In this document: positions 31,043 to 41,787 of the stretch, piece by piece
How the letters are laid out: each line of letters begins with the position of its first letter
Position numbering within the stretch: position 1 is the stretch's first letter
From: Microglena sp. YARC
Lineage: Eukaryota; Chlorophyta; Chlorophyceae; Chlamydomonadales; Chlamydomonadaceae
Direction: 5' to 3'
NCBI GenBank assembly: GCA_022414725.1
Contig: CM039462.1
Span: 12,303,840 to 12,367,839 of the forward strand
DNA: 64,000 nucleotides
Notes under the pieces: model-generated
What the model saw: the letters and a program-made list of their open reading frames with translations, nothing else
What the model was told of the DNA's origin: nothing
Database searches by the model: none
Position numbers and translations under genes: made by a program

Positions 31043-31056
31043 TTATGGTTGCTTGT

Positions 31057-31869
31057 GACTGAACGGGACCTGCGCAGCTCAAGAGGGTTGGGAAAACCAA
31101 ATCAGACTGCCACTCTGCCAGGGCTGGCGTTCTCTGAATTTTACTTTCGTTCACAGCAGTAGCTGGCACGCGGCTCGTGACCTGGCATGGTGGTCACCCA
31201 TGCCGGTCATGCGGCCTCACGTGTGCCCTATGTAACGCGCTATACTGCGGCTATCTGCCGTAGCATAACACCAGGGCGGACCAGGGCTGACGTGCTCTGA
31301 ATTTACTTTCATTCGTATCCATGTCTTAGCCCTTTTTGTGTGAAAGGATTTTCACCCTAGGAGCCCCAGGAGGTGAGTCTCCCGACACAAACCAGCGAGA
31401 CCCGGCGACACCGAGGATTCAGTTCGAATGGCCCATGTTGCCACTCTGTGGCTCAACGGGACCAGCCATTCGCCGCTTTGACCCTCTTACATTCCCCTGT
31501 ATGCAACCTGAAGTTCTGTTTTCACATCTTCACCTCTTCGTGGGCTTGCTTCTGTTTTTTATGAACGAATTTCCACTCGAAAGGACAAGTCTTTCCCCAC
31601 TGGTCTCTATGAGCTGGCCCTAGATCGAAGGGAGGATTCTGTCGATTTGAAAGGCGGGGCCATTCGCACAGAGAGGATTAGGCTCCAGGGTTGTTGAAGT
31701 GTTGAACGGGAAGGCATCGGGTCGATCTTCCAAAAGCGCGAGGACCACGTTACGTCGACGCCCTACCCTATGTGACGTTGTGGATGATGCACTGACACCC
31801 TTGCGTTCGAGGACGGACCCCAGAAGGAGGGGAGTGTAACGAATGTTGTGGATGAGACAGTGATCGATG
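31057..31869. other. unassigned stretch
   Basis: Frames of 60-110 codons on both strands have no recognisable motif. It contains GAAAGGATTTTCACCC at about 31346, a short motif also found at 53077 and (reverse complement) 58017. Confidence 0.3.
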
Positions 31870-31952
31870 TACAAGGGAATCGAACCCTGACATCTATAGA
31901 GCTCCTTTGGCGAATCTTGGCGCAATGGTTGAGCTAAGATCCGAGCTGTCAC
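31870..31952 (-). other. tRNA-like sequence (pseudo-tRNA or SINE head)
   Basis: The minus strand shows GATCTTAGCTCAACC (A-box region) and GGGTTCGATTCCC (B box) about 40 bp apart. D- and anticodon arms are imperfect, so I do not call a functional tRNA or an anticodon. Confidence 0.45.
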
Positions 31953-32009
31953 ATTGGTCAGCTGCAGTGTCTACTACCATCCGCACAGTTATTTCACCCT
32001 CTCCAGATC

Positions 32010-32202
32010 CACTGCTTTTGTTTCCATCCGCATGTAGAAGCTTATAAGCGGCTCCTGGAGCCAGTTCAAATATGTCAGCAGTGCTAGAAAGTTGGTCATG
32101 TCAGCTTCCAGGTGCACTAGGTTGCTCTATTAGGTTGTGCTGAGCAACCAGCTATGGAAGCAGCCTAGATGCTGCCATGCCTAACAAAAAAACGAAACAG
32201 TG
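32010..32202. mobile_element. CACTG-ended MITE, near-full copy
   Basis: Ends CACTGCTTTTGTTTCC and AAAAAAACGAAACAGTG. The interior GGTGCACTAGGTTGC is shared with 16980-17182. Confidence 0.7.
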
Positions 32203-32542
32203 CCCAGAAATGTTGCTCATCCCGCGACTCCCACCGCCCTCTCACCCACCCCCCATTCGTGTTCCCCTATGTCACCTCCTGTAACATTCTTACTTCCCTC
32301 CTCCCCTACCAACCGTCTCACACTCCACCCAGGCCCACTGCCACAGTAATTCCCAGTTACACTCTCCTCTCCTGAACCACCTCATCCATTCGCCCACACC
32401 CGGCCTGCCCTCCACCCTCCAGGCAAATCTCCTTAGCCACCTCCCCCAAGCCAACTCTTCCCACGCCACCTCTCCATCCCACGCTTCATCTATCTCCAAA
32501 GCTACCTCTCCCATCCCAAGCCACTCGCAACCAGTTGATACC

Positions 32543-32563
32543 ATGGGTTGCGGCGCATCCAAG
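32543..32563 (+). CDS. acylated TIR-like/TPR gene, exon 1
   Basis: A seven-codon first exon encoding MGCGASK, followed by a donor GTCAGT. Gly2 with Ser6 fits an N-myristoylation signal and Cys3 is a likely palmitoylation site, so the protein is probably tethered to membranes. The exon ends in phase 0 and joins exon 33144-33974. The 580-bp first intron carries a 52-bp triplicated segment (32607-32757) and a CACTG MITE. The start is chosen because the upstream sequence has no in-frame continuation and the motif is so characteristic; a transcript end would confirm it. Confidence 0.65.
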
Positions 32564-32897
32564 GTCAGTTGATACTCACATATCCTTGATGCTTAAAATT
32601 TCTTGGGGACCAGTTCACCAAGTGTTTGTTTCAAATAGCCCCTTCTGGATATCTGGAACCAGTTCATTAAATGTTTCTTTCAAACAGCCCCTCCTGGAAA
32701 TCAGGGACCAGTTCACCAAGTGTTTGTTTCAACTAACCCCTCCTGGAAATCAGCATGGCCACACAAGCACTCATGTGTATCTGCCTATTTTCTAAGACCT
32801 TTTTTTCTAAGACCTCATATATTTGTCATATCCCTGCCCAGACGGTCTTCATTTCTCCATCTACCCCCACCCACCATGCATTCACCCATCGATAGAT

Positions 32898-33106
32898 CAC
32901 TCTTTTTGTATTTGGTACATTTAGTAGGTTCTAGGCAGCCCCCTGAGCCAGCCAGTGGGCTCAGCCCATATAATTGGGCAGTGCTGGAAAGCTGCTTATG
33001 AGTTATGACAGCTTCTAGGTGCACTAGTTTGCTTAAGGTTTGGCTGAAAAGCAAGCCAGGGAAGCTGCTTAGAAGCTGCACTGCAGGGCGAAAAACAAAA
33101 ACAGTG
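32898..33106. mobile_element. CACTG-ended MITE inside intron 1
   Basis: 209 bp, CACTCTTTTTGTATTTGG to AAAAACAAAAACAGTG with TTCTAGGCAGCCCC / CTGCTTAGAAGCTGC inside. It lies between exons 1 and 2 of the TIR-like/TPR gene. Confidence 0.75.
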
Positions 33107-33143
33107 CCTCCCATCCACTTTGCCTGTCCACTACTGCACTCAG

Positions 33144-33974
33144 GTCCCTGGAGCTGCTAGCGGTGAAAATGATATGAATGTGGTTAAGTCCCCGAGTGCC
33201 AGCAATTGTGGTGTGGATGCAACTCCTGTGGTCAAGTCCCCCAGCCCCTCCAACATGCCCCCAAGCCCCCTATGCCCTCAAGCCCCTCCAACATGACCCC
33301 ACGCCCCCCGGCATGCCCCCAAGCCCCCCCTCTATGCCGCCAAGCCCCTCTAATAGTCCTCCAAGCCCCCCGGCATGCCCCCAAGCCCCCCCATCATGCC
33401 CCCAAGCCCCCCCTCTATGACCCCAAGCCCCCCCGGCATGCCTCCAAGCCCCCCCAGCATGACCCCGAGACCCCCAATCAGGCAAGAAAGTGCCGTCATA
33501 CATCCAATGCTGACTGATAACCCCAAGCACCCTGTAAAGGTGACTGAGCGAGGGGTGAAATTTTGTTATTTACTGAAACTGAAGGAACTTGGATGTGTGG
33601 ATGGTGAATGGACCATCCAGGAGGTTGTGGAGCGCTTTGTGCGGCCCAAGACTGCTGTGACCAAGTGCTGCCTGTTCAATGTTATTCCGGAGACATACAC
33701 GGGCCAGCCCCGCTTCTTCATCTCCCACACATGGTCCCGGAAGCTGAAGGACTTGCTGGCCTTGTTGCTGTCTCACTTTGTGGAGGGGAAGGATGATGAC
33801 ATGCTCCTGTGGCTGGACATTGTGGCCATCAACCAGCACCCGTATGAGGACAAGGGCTGCCTGCTGCAGGATGATGTTGCCAGCCTGGCGAGTGTGGTGC
33901 AAGCCACAGAGCAGACGTTGTTCTGCCTAGATGAGCAGTGTATTGTGCTAACACGCATCTGGTGCCTCTATGAG
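33144..33974 (+). CDS. TIR-like/TPR gene, exon 2 (Pro-rich linker and TIR-like domain)
   Basis: Acceptor ACTGCACTCAG, donor GAG|GTGGGT, 277 codons. The exon starts VPGAASGENDMNVVKSPS, passes a proline-rich repeat (GMPPSPPSM type), then a globular part: VKVTERGVKFCYLLKLKELG, RFFISHTWSRKLKDLL, DMLLWLDIVAINQH and IWCLYE at its end. FISHTWS, the LWLD strand and WCxxE match TIR-type folds; in plant TIR NADases the Glu of the WC..E motif is catalytic, so an enzymatic role is possible but inferred. In the proline repeat the frame is broken (TGA near 33294) and shifts between C-runs, so the gene is mutated, alternatively spliced, or the homopolymers are mis-sequenced. The globular part is intact. Confidence 0.7.
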
Positions 33975-34707
33975 GTGGGTGCACTGGTGGAAACTAATAT
34001 GTCATTCATTTTTTTTTATTAAATTAAATTAAATTAATTTGTGTGTGTATTAGCATTAATTGTTTGGTGTGTGGTGTATACATGTGTGTCTGCTTTCTAA
34101 AGTGTGACAGTGTGTGAAAATATTTATTGGTATAGTTGTGGGTCTTGTTGACCATGGCTGTGGGTGTTGGTGGGTGTGTTGCTTTCATCAGATCATATAG
34201 AGATCATATTATCCACCCCTCTAATGCGACACGAGCAACACTCTATTGATGTTTGTGATTCCCGCTCACCCTACATACATACATCTATATCGAGGGGGGG
34301 GCAGAAATAAAATCCTCAGACCCCATGCCCTTTTTTCCTACAGAGGGCTGAGTTTACCACCCACCCACCCACCCCCGGCTCCGGAACCCACTTGGAGGCC
34401 ATTATCTCCCCCCACAATAATAATTAGGGGGTCAAAGTAGGGTGCATTTGTATAGCTTGAAAAGGCCTATCTACTTGTGCTACTCCCATAACCATGCGCC
34501 ATATGTGGAGCAGGAAAAAGCAAATTAGACAAAACAATCAGTTTGTGGGCACATGGACAAAGTGCCATCGTCACCATCAATGTTACACGAGAGGCAGGAC
34601 CTGGGGGTTAGGACATAATCTCATTCTCAGCCAATACGAATCACATGCTCATACTCTTACAAACAATAACCTAGGCGAGTAACCTTTTTATTTATCCTAG
34701 AGGTTTA

Positions 34708-35075
34708 GCACCAGTGGGCCGTGGGGTCATCCTCATCCTCATCCTCGTCCACATCCTCATCCTTATCTACCTCCTCATCAACCTCCTCTACCTCTCCTCC
34801 TTCTCCTCCCTCTTCCTCTCCCTTTCTTCCTCCCTCTTCCTCATCCTTAACCAACCGACTCCAGAACAATGCCGGCACATCTACTAGGGCTGCCTCAACC
34901 CGCAATAGATCTTGCGCCTCTTGCACCTTTTGATCACGCCTGTTAGAAGTGTGCTCCTTGCCAATGACCCCCTTAAACTCAGCTTCGCTCAGGGCGAATG
35001 TCTCAATGTCGTCCGCGCTGAGTTGCTGGGCTGGGTGGACAGACTGCATGTGATGAAGGAAGTGGTAGCTCCACT
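34708..35075 (-). CDS. acidic-tailed protein, last exon (antisense in intron 2)
   Basis: The minus strand is open from about 35085 (KYEWSYHFLHHMQS) through FALSEAEFKGVIGKEHT, QEAQDLLRVEAALVDV and a strongly acidic tail (EEVDEEVDKDEDVDEDEDED) to a TAA at about 34705. A possible acceptor is the AG of CTACTGCAAG just upstream. AATAAA follows the stop within about 20 bp on the minus strand. Composition and the clean C-terminus look like real coding sequence, but the family is not recognised and no upstream exon was found. It may be a retroposed gene end or part of a mobile element. Confidence 0.4.
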
Positions 35076-35939
35076 CGTACTTGCAGTAGGTTTATATATA
35101 TATAAAGAAATCATGGTCGTGGTCGGGGTGGTGTCATCGTGTAACCAACTTAACTGACTTCCCGCCCAGCCAATTTCCGCCCAGTCAATTCCAGCCCAGT
35201 CAATTCCCGCTTTTATTACAATCCCTCCTTCTTCAACTTCTGCCTTATTTAGCTTCCTGCGAAAGCTGCCTAATGCGACCTCCGCCTCCTGCGTATTCTC
35301 CTTGTTGTGCATCCCGCCCGAAATCTCATTTCCCGCCTGCGTCCATCCACCTGATTTCGGCAGCGCAACAGTCCGTCTTCCTCCAAGCTTTTCCCCTTGC
35401 GTCTCTGCAAGGTCTTTCCCTTGCATCAACAGACCTGTCGCTGCGCACAACGGAAGGTGTCGTCGTCAGTCGGACTTGCAGAAATTTTCGAATTGCATCC
35501 ATCGCAAGTCAGAAACTGCGGGAAGCCTAAGCATACATCTGCCTGCGACCACACTTCTGCCTGCGACGCTGCCACCGTTCATGTCACGCATGCGCTCTTT
35601 CTCCATGCCATCTCATCACATTCGTCATCGTTGGCACTCACTTGTTGCGATTAATTTGACTTCGTTCAGATCGCCAAGGCCATTCCGTCCCCCTGCACAC
35701 TCTCGCGCTTGCACTGCTCATGCCATGTATGCAAGCTCTTTTCGTAGTATCGAATATCGTGAAATACGTCGCTGCGATTTTTCCTGTTCCGAGTGTTGCC
35801 CGAGTTTTCCCAACTGGGGCACTGCACGAGAAGAAGAAGCTGCAGGTTTGTAGCTAAGCAATTGCGCCGGTCCGGTGTTCGGAATCTGAGCGGTTCGCAA
35901 GTTCTTGGTAGGCTCAAAACATAGCCTGCACTTAAACCC

Positions 35940-36146
35940 CTATTTCTGCACGATTGAACCCCACAGCTGGCGTGAAGGTAATGAGGTAGGGTGAAGGAGA
36001 GTGCGTGTGAGAGAGTGTTGGTAATTGGGGGAAGGTAAGAGAAAGAGAGAGTGTGTGCATGGGGTGGGGTGAGGAGCAGGGAGAGATCTGAGAAAGTAGG
36101 GGATACTGTGGGCATGGATTGGGGGGGGGGTGCGGGGGGGGGGGGG
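35940..36146 (+). repeat. repeat family C, copy 1 (left part)
   Basis: GAGAGTGTGTGCATGGGGTG ... AAGTAGGGGATACTGTGGGC matches 38455-38640. The right part (CACATGCAAGGGTGTTACC, GGCCACACGGGCCAC) resumes at 36510 after the palindromic insert. Confidence 0.6.
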
Positions 36147-36236
36147 TGTCAGCGTATACTACTAGGACACGAGTGCCATACAGGCATCTGATCAGATGCC
36201 TGTATGGCACTCGTGTCCTAGTAGTATACGCTGACA
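36147..36236. repeat. perfect 90-bp palindrome, copy 1
   Basis: Two 45-bp arms (TGTCAGCGTATACTACTAGG ... and its exact complement) meet at TGATCA with no spacer. Every base pairs. See also 36420-36509. Confidence 0.95.
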
Positions 36237-36464
36237 ATAATGCCTGACTCGGGAGGAAAACGGGGGGGTTCGATCCTCCCCAGAAGGTCGCGGTACACAG
36301 GCGGGGTGCGGGTCTGATCAGTACTAAGTTGCCCCCAGTCGTAAGACCATAGCCGAAAGCTTGGCTGTGGATTAGTGGAACCTCTGGGTAATCTGTTCTC
36401 CTCCCGGGACATGCATTATTGTCAGCGTATACTACTAGGACACGAGTGCCATACAGGCATCTGA
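36192..36464. mobile_element. TIR element between the two palindromes
   Basis: If each palindrome is two back-to-back TIRs, the unit from 36192 to 36464 is a 273-bp element with 45-bp perfect TIRs that extend inward (GACAATAATGC / GCATTATTGTC) and then imperfectly through CGGGAGGA...TCCTCCCG. The interior has a tRNA-like B box (GGGTTCGATCC). Non-coding. Confidence 0.5.
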
Positions 36465-36509
36465 TCAGATGCCTGTATGGCACTCGTGTCCTAGTAGTAT
36501 ACGCTGACA
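36420..36509. repeat. perfect 90-bp palindrome, copy 2
   Basis: Identical in sequence to 36147-36236, 183 bp away. Confidence 0.95.
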
Positions 36510-36726
36510 GGGGGGGGGCACATGCAAGGGTGTTACCTGTTCTGTAACCCACGCCAGACTAGCAACCATGACCAGGGGGGGGGGGGGGCCACCAGCCACA
36601 CGGGCCACTGTTATGCCCAAACAGGTGTGGCCAAGGGCCAAACGGGCACCGTACTATAATTGGGGCGTGGTTGGTTGGTCTACGTGTGTGTAGGTGTGGC
36701 CACCGGCCACACGAGCTACCGTACTA

Positions 36727-36727
<1 letters not shown>

Positions 36728-36768
<41 letters not shown>

Positions 36769-36770
36769 TG
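36728..36770. repeat. (AT)n microsatellite
   Basis: About 20 AT units. A similar tract lies at 39345-39391. Confidence 0.95.
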
Positions 36771-38454
36771 AACTTTTCGTTTGTTCGTTGGTGTGTAGGG
36801 GGGCGGGGTCCGCCGGATAATTGTACTGTACAAATGTTCTTGCAGTTTCACGTGGTACGCCACGCCGACGTACTGATACACGCGGGGTGGTGCACACGGA
36901 CTCCTGCCAAGGTTCAACAATGTAATGCTTTGTAAGGAATGGAACTTGACTGTGGGGAGTACGCGTTTAAGGGGAGCACCTGGCTCGCTAATATAACAGC
37001 ATGAGTTATTACTACTGTGTACGGCAAGGGGGTATCTCGACAGGGGAACTGTTCGATTCAGAACCTAACTATAGTAGCATCAAGACTTACTGCCTTGTTA
37101 TAGACGTGGAGAGGGGGGGACAAAGGGCGAGTCAGTCAACACGTGTTACACAGCTCGGAATTATGCTATCTCGGGTCAGGTTTCAAAGGGAGTTTCACAT
37201 AAATATCTATCAATTGAAATATAGGCAGGCCTGTTAGGTCAGGGTCACCATCTTGTCACATAGCTACGTCATACAGCCATGTCACAAGATGAAACGTTAC
37301 TTAATATCTCAGATCATCTATTATCTAAAAGTACTCTATTTAACCACTAGCTTGCACGTCTTCAAGGCCAATGTCCTTTATCCTCGTAGTCCAGCGCTTG
37401 TCCAGCGCCTGAAAGATGGTTGCAGATTATATGTCTTTCTACATGTTTCCACGACATGTTTTCCTACATGTTTCCACGACGCGTTTCATTTTCGCGTGAC
37501 TCGTTTGTTGGTCACTCGCTACTGTGTATGTGGTCTTCTGTGGACCAGTTCTACGCACGTGGTCTGCAACTGATGCGTATTCTGCAACGTTACACTGATT
37601 CTGAGCGATTGCAATCGATTCGCTATCAAGGTCTGCTTTTAGTACCATGCTTCAAACAAAAACTCAATCCTTCATCGAGTTCGTTCGATTTTTCGCATTC
37701 TAAAGCAACTCTGGCTCTAAGGTTGATCATTCACAACCTCTTGCTTCTTGATGTCACCATGCTACCGCAAAACCAACCAATTTTAGATGACAGGAGGGCA
37801 ACGAACACTGTGAGTCAGCGCGCAAGGCGAGTTCTTCAGACCAACAAGCACAGGACCCATGCAAACCAGCGTCGTCGATAAGTAGATGCTGCTGACCCAG
37901 CCCACCGGCGCCAGATCCAGCGAAGCCTATGCTACGACGAGGGCTGTCATGCCTGCAAATGAGTGCCAGGCCGCTAACCAGACAAGGCGCGAGGCCAGTG
38001 ATTTGCTGCCATTAGCTGTTCACTCCCAATCTCATCCTGCCATCGCATAGCCGTCGATTTTGTTGCTTGTACTTGCTTGTACTGCTGCTGTCGGCATATT
38101 TGGCTATCTTGCGACTTTGATTGTGCTTCCGCTGCGACCTCTTACCCTTGCACCGATCATCGCATCTCATCAGGAGGTTTCCCTTGTATCGAGAACCCTG
38201 TCTTACAATATGCTACAGCTAGTTTTGCAACAGAGTAGGACGAGGGATGGGCGGGATTTGGGCCAACGACTTGCTTTAGTGAAGACAGCAAGACTTTGCA
38301 CACCCAACTAATTATCTGTGCGCGAAGATCCGTTCAATCGCTGCAGAAAAGTGGCTGACCCTGCGAGCGAGTCTGATGTTTTAAGGGGGGCAGGACTTCC
38401 CAACCTGTTCTTTGTCACTTTCGTCTTTCGACACAAGTACATGCAACAGCTTGA

Positions 38455-38585
38455 GTGGTGCAGAATAAAGTGGAAGGGAAGCAGGAGGGTATGGCCAAGG
38501 GGAAGAACAGAGTGTGTGTCAAGGGGATGGGGCGCAGGAAGATTCAGGGAAAAGTAGGGGATAATGTAGGTCCTGTAGGTGGGCA

Positions 38586-38623
<38 letters not shown>

Positions 38624-38720
38624 TACAAGGGCGTTGCCCGTTATGTAACCCAGACCAGGGCCCATGACCTGGGTGGGAGGGGGTAGGCCAACGGCCACAC
38701 AGGCTACCGTACTAGTACAT
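38455..38720 (+). repeat. repeat family C, copy 2 with poly-G tract
   Basis: Same blocks as copy 1, with a run of about 37 G (38585-38621) where copy 1 carries the palindromic insert. Ends GGCCACACAGGCTACCGTAC. Confidence 0.65.
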
Positions 38721-38744
38721 AAATACATACATAAATACATACAT

Positions 38745-39060
38745 ACTCGGCCACCTCTACCCCACCCTAGCTGTACCTAGCCATTCCTACCCTACTTACC
38801 CTACCCGTTCCTACCCTACCATACCCTATCCTATTTGTCCCTAGCTGGCCCCACGCTACTCACACAACCCTACCCTACCCTAGCCGAACCTAGCTATCCC
38901 TACATTACCTGTCCCTAACCATCGCTACCCTATCCGTCTCTATCCGTCCTTACCTTCCCTACTTGCACCTACCCGTCCCTACCCTACCTGTCCCTACCAT
39001 TCCGTACCCTACATGTCCCTACCCATCCCTACTATACACTACCTACCTACCCATCCAGCC
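38745..39060. repeat. CTACCCTACC / CCTAGC-type degenerate simple repeat
   Basis: Variants of CCTACCC, CCTAGC and CCATCC over 300 bp, just upstream of exon 39156-39263. Confidence 0.75.
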
Positions 39061-39155
39061 TACCAACTAAGTAGCCAACCAACCAATATACCTACCAAGC
39101 AACAATGAACCAGCAAAGTGTTTGATCTTTCTGTTTCTATGTGTTGCTTCATCAG

Positions 39156-39263
39156 GTGTGGCAGACATTCTTGGCCAAGGGGGTGAGCGGGCTGCTGGTG
39201 TTAATGCCTGACGTGAATGCTAAAAGGCTGACAGAGGTGTTTGAGACATTTGATGTCATGCAG
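39156..39263 (+). CDS. TIR-like/TPR gene, exon 3
   Basis: 36 codons, acceptor CTTCATCAG, donor CAG|GTATGT. It reads VWQTFLAKGVSGLLVLMPDV, then NAKRLTEVFETFDVMQ. It completes the TIR-like fold: the junction gives IWCLYE-VWQTFL, and GLLVLMPDV is the strand that usually follows. Phase 0 on both sides. Short exons with strong sites suggest the gene is, or recently was, expressed. Confidence 0.75.
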
Positions 39264-39341
39264 GTATGTATGTGGTGATGGGCTTGGATGGAAAGAAACA
39301 AATCAGTAACTGCCTTATTAACTACTTATACTATTAACTAC

Positions 39342-39344
<3 letters not shown>

Positions 39345-39391
<47 letters not shown>
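39345..39391. repeat. (AT)n microsatellite in intron 3
   Basis: About 20 AT units, followed by CTCATATTTATTCAT repeats to 39510. Confidence 0.95.
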
Positions 39392-39392
<1 letters not shown>

Positions 39393-39747
39393 CATTTTAG
39401 ATGCATCATCCCTTCCATGGTCTCCTTCACCAACCATGCATCTCATATTTATTCATCTCATATTTACTCATATTTATTCAACTCATATTTATTCATCTCA
39501 TATTTATTCATGTGATATGATGTGATGAAGTAGATCCGTAGGAAAGTAACCAACTTCAGATAGGAAATGCTGGAGTAAGGCTTAGAAAGTACACAAGCAC
39601 ATATGATCCCTGGATATGACGAGACATGGTCGGATATGGGATTGGACTTGTCTACCCAAGCATGCTCTAATCAATCATACGGCATAAAGGAGAGATCCAT
39701 CATAAATATGTCCCTTTAAACATCATAGATGCGAAAGCAGTATATGC

Positions 39748-40062
39748 ATGGGTTTTATGCTGCAAAGTTGTACAATTACATACTATGCTTACATATTATG
39801 ATGTGGGTTTTATGCTGCAAAGTTGTACAATTACATACTATGCTTACATATTATGATGTGGGTTTTATGCTGCAAAGTTGTACAATTACATACTATGCTT
39901 ACATATTATGATGTGGGTTTTATGCTGCAAAGTTGTACAATTACATACCATGCTTACATATTATGATGTGGGTTTTATGCTGCAAAGTTGTACAATTACA
40001 TACTATGCTTACATATTATGATGTGGGTTTTATGCTGCAAAGTTGTACAATTACATTAGTTC
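39748..40062. repeat. 55-bp minisatellite, about six units
   Basis: Units of GGGTTTTATGCTGCAAAGTT plus GTACAATTACATACTATGC are nearly identical. Confidence 0.9.
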
Positions 40063-40574
40063 AGCATCTAAATACTCAGAGTTGGTTTTGCATACAGTGT
40101 TGTAATATGTTTTATTCCCCCCCAATTATGGACAGATTTTACACAAACATTGTAAAGAGCCTAATGCGATCAAAACAAATTCCATAAAAATAAAAAAATT
40201 GTGGACCTTAAGTCTACCTCATCCCTTAAAAGTCATTGTGATGGCAGGTTATAGTAGGTAGTTTACAGGCGGTTAGGGCAGAACAACGCAAAAAGTACCT
40301 TATTATTTGCATGTATTAGGTGTCCTTTATTAAAATTATAATAAAAATTATAATAATAAGGTACTTTTTATTTTTATTATTATTATTATTATTATTTGCA
40401 TGTATTAGGTGTCCTTTATTAAAAACACAGCTGAACAGCTTCAATTGTATCATTTGGGGTCTCAGCTTTTGCATCATGTGCATGCAGAATCGCTTGTAAA
40501 ATTGGTATGGAAAATCGAACATATAGGTATACTATTGTAAATGACGTATGAGACTCAAATCAAATTGAATTATG

Positions 40575-40850
40575 TGGTTTTAATGTTGGGTTGCGTTTGT
40601 ATTCATGTTGGGTTGCGTTTGTATTAATGTTGGGTTGCGTTTGCATTAATGTTGGGTTGCGTTTGTATTCATGTTGGGTTGCGTTTGCATTAATGTTGGG
40701 TTGCGTTTGTTTTGATGTTGGGGTGCGTTTGTTTTGATGTTGGGTTGCGTTTGCATTAATGTTGGGTTGCGTTTGCATTAATGTTGGGTTGCGTTAGTAT
40801 TCATGTTGGGTTGCGTTTGCATTCATGTTGGGTTGCGTTTGTATACTTTA
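40575..40850. repeat. 22-bp minisatellite
   Basis: About 13 units of GTTGGGTTGCGTTTGCATTA with ATTC/TTTG variants. Confidence 0.9.
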
Positions 40851-40857
40851 TTCGTTT

Positions 40858-41062
40858 GTCAGTGTTTTTTATTTCAGATTTCTGATGTCCAGGTTGAGTA
40901 GCTACTTGGGCTACTCAACCCTGATTTCAGGATAGTTGCGTAGCCAAAGCATGGCGGAGTGCGAAGCGCAGAGCCAGGGGGGGTTTGGGGGGCAGCGCGT
41001 CCCGATATTCGGGGGTCCGGGGGGTGTACCATTCTACGGAATGGCGACGGAATGGCAACGCA
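40858..41062. repeat. dispersed repeat family G, copy 2
   Basis: Matches 26521-26725 from TTTTTATTTCAGATTTCTG to GAATGGCGACGGAATGGC. Confidence 0.7.
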
Positions 41063-41294
41063 TACCCCTCCCACACCCACCCATTCACACACTCTAACAA
41101 CTTCCACCTTTACCCCACAGGTCCTTGGAAGCGACACCAACAAAATGTCATCATCATCCTCAGATACCTCCCCCCCCCACACACCCCCACACACACCCCA
41201 CACATACACCCGCTTATAATTTCAACATGCTCCCAGATGCTCCCGAGTAACCTTATACACCTCGTGCCTTTCTGTCCTTGCTTTGCTGCAACAG

Positions 41295-41378
41295 GCACAA
41301 GCCACACAGCCTGAAGATAAGACTCGAATCTTGCATCAGATCAAAGACAGCATTGGCAGCACCGAAGTTAATTTGCAG
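41295..41378 (+). CDS. TIR-like/TPR gene, exon 4
   Basis: 28 codons, acceptor TTGCTGCAACAG, donor CAG|GTAATT. It reads AQATQPEDKTRILHQIKDSI, then GSTEVNLQ. The ED+ILxxI helix reads smoothly from exon 3 (FDVMQ) and into exon 5 (LKAALVNSAQYV). Phase 0 on both sides. It likely forms the linker between the TIR-like domain and the TPR array. Confidence 0.75.
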
Positions 41379-41787
41379 GTAATTTGTACACCCTACACCC
41401 AAAGCAAACTTTAAACGTGCTATTAGTGTACATGTGTCTCAGATGTGTCATATGTACTGAGCTATATAACGTATTATGTATTTATTTATGTGTTTATTTA
41501 TTTGTATTGGAAGATCTGCATAGAAGCACAACTCGCCGTCCCACATTTTCTCATTGTTTTACATGAGTATACTCATTGAATTCTCTGATCTGGTATAACC
41601 AACTGCAATGCATGACCTTATGTACAAAATATAGCAGCATGAACGGCAATGATTGTGGTATGTATTAGAGGCGTGGCCGTCACAACATTTTGTACAGCAC
41701 TAATGGCCGGTCACCCTGCTTCAAAGAAACAGACTTCTGATTTTTTCGTACTCATGCCAGCCATGCTTCAAAACCCTAAATCTGCAG

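Larger units (their letters stand above)
33975..39155 (+). other. 5.2-kb intron 2 of the TIR-like/TPR gene
   Basis: Donor GTGGGT, acceptor TTGCTTCATCAG, phase 0. It contains an antisense acidic exon (34708-35075), a repeat C copy with two 90-bp palindromes, AT and poly-G tracts and CTACCCTACC-type simple sequence. A plus frame at 37420-37881 (QFYARGLQLMRILQRYTDSE) lacks a recognisable motif. Confidence 0.6.

Noticed and set aside
35932..36552. 206-codon minus frame with a repeated peptide
   Set aside because: The repeated peptide is simply the 90-bp palindrome read twice.
41118..41220. Extra exon of the TIR-like/TPR gene after CCCCACAG at 41121
   Set aside because: Open for about 30 codons but followed by simple sequence and no donor; exons 39156-39263 and 41295-41378 already join in phase without it.
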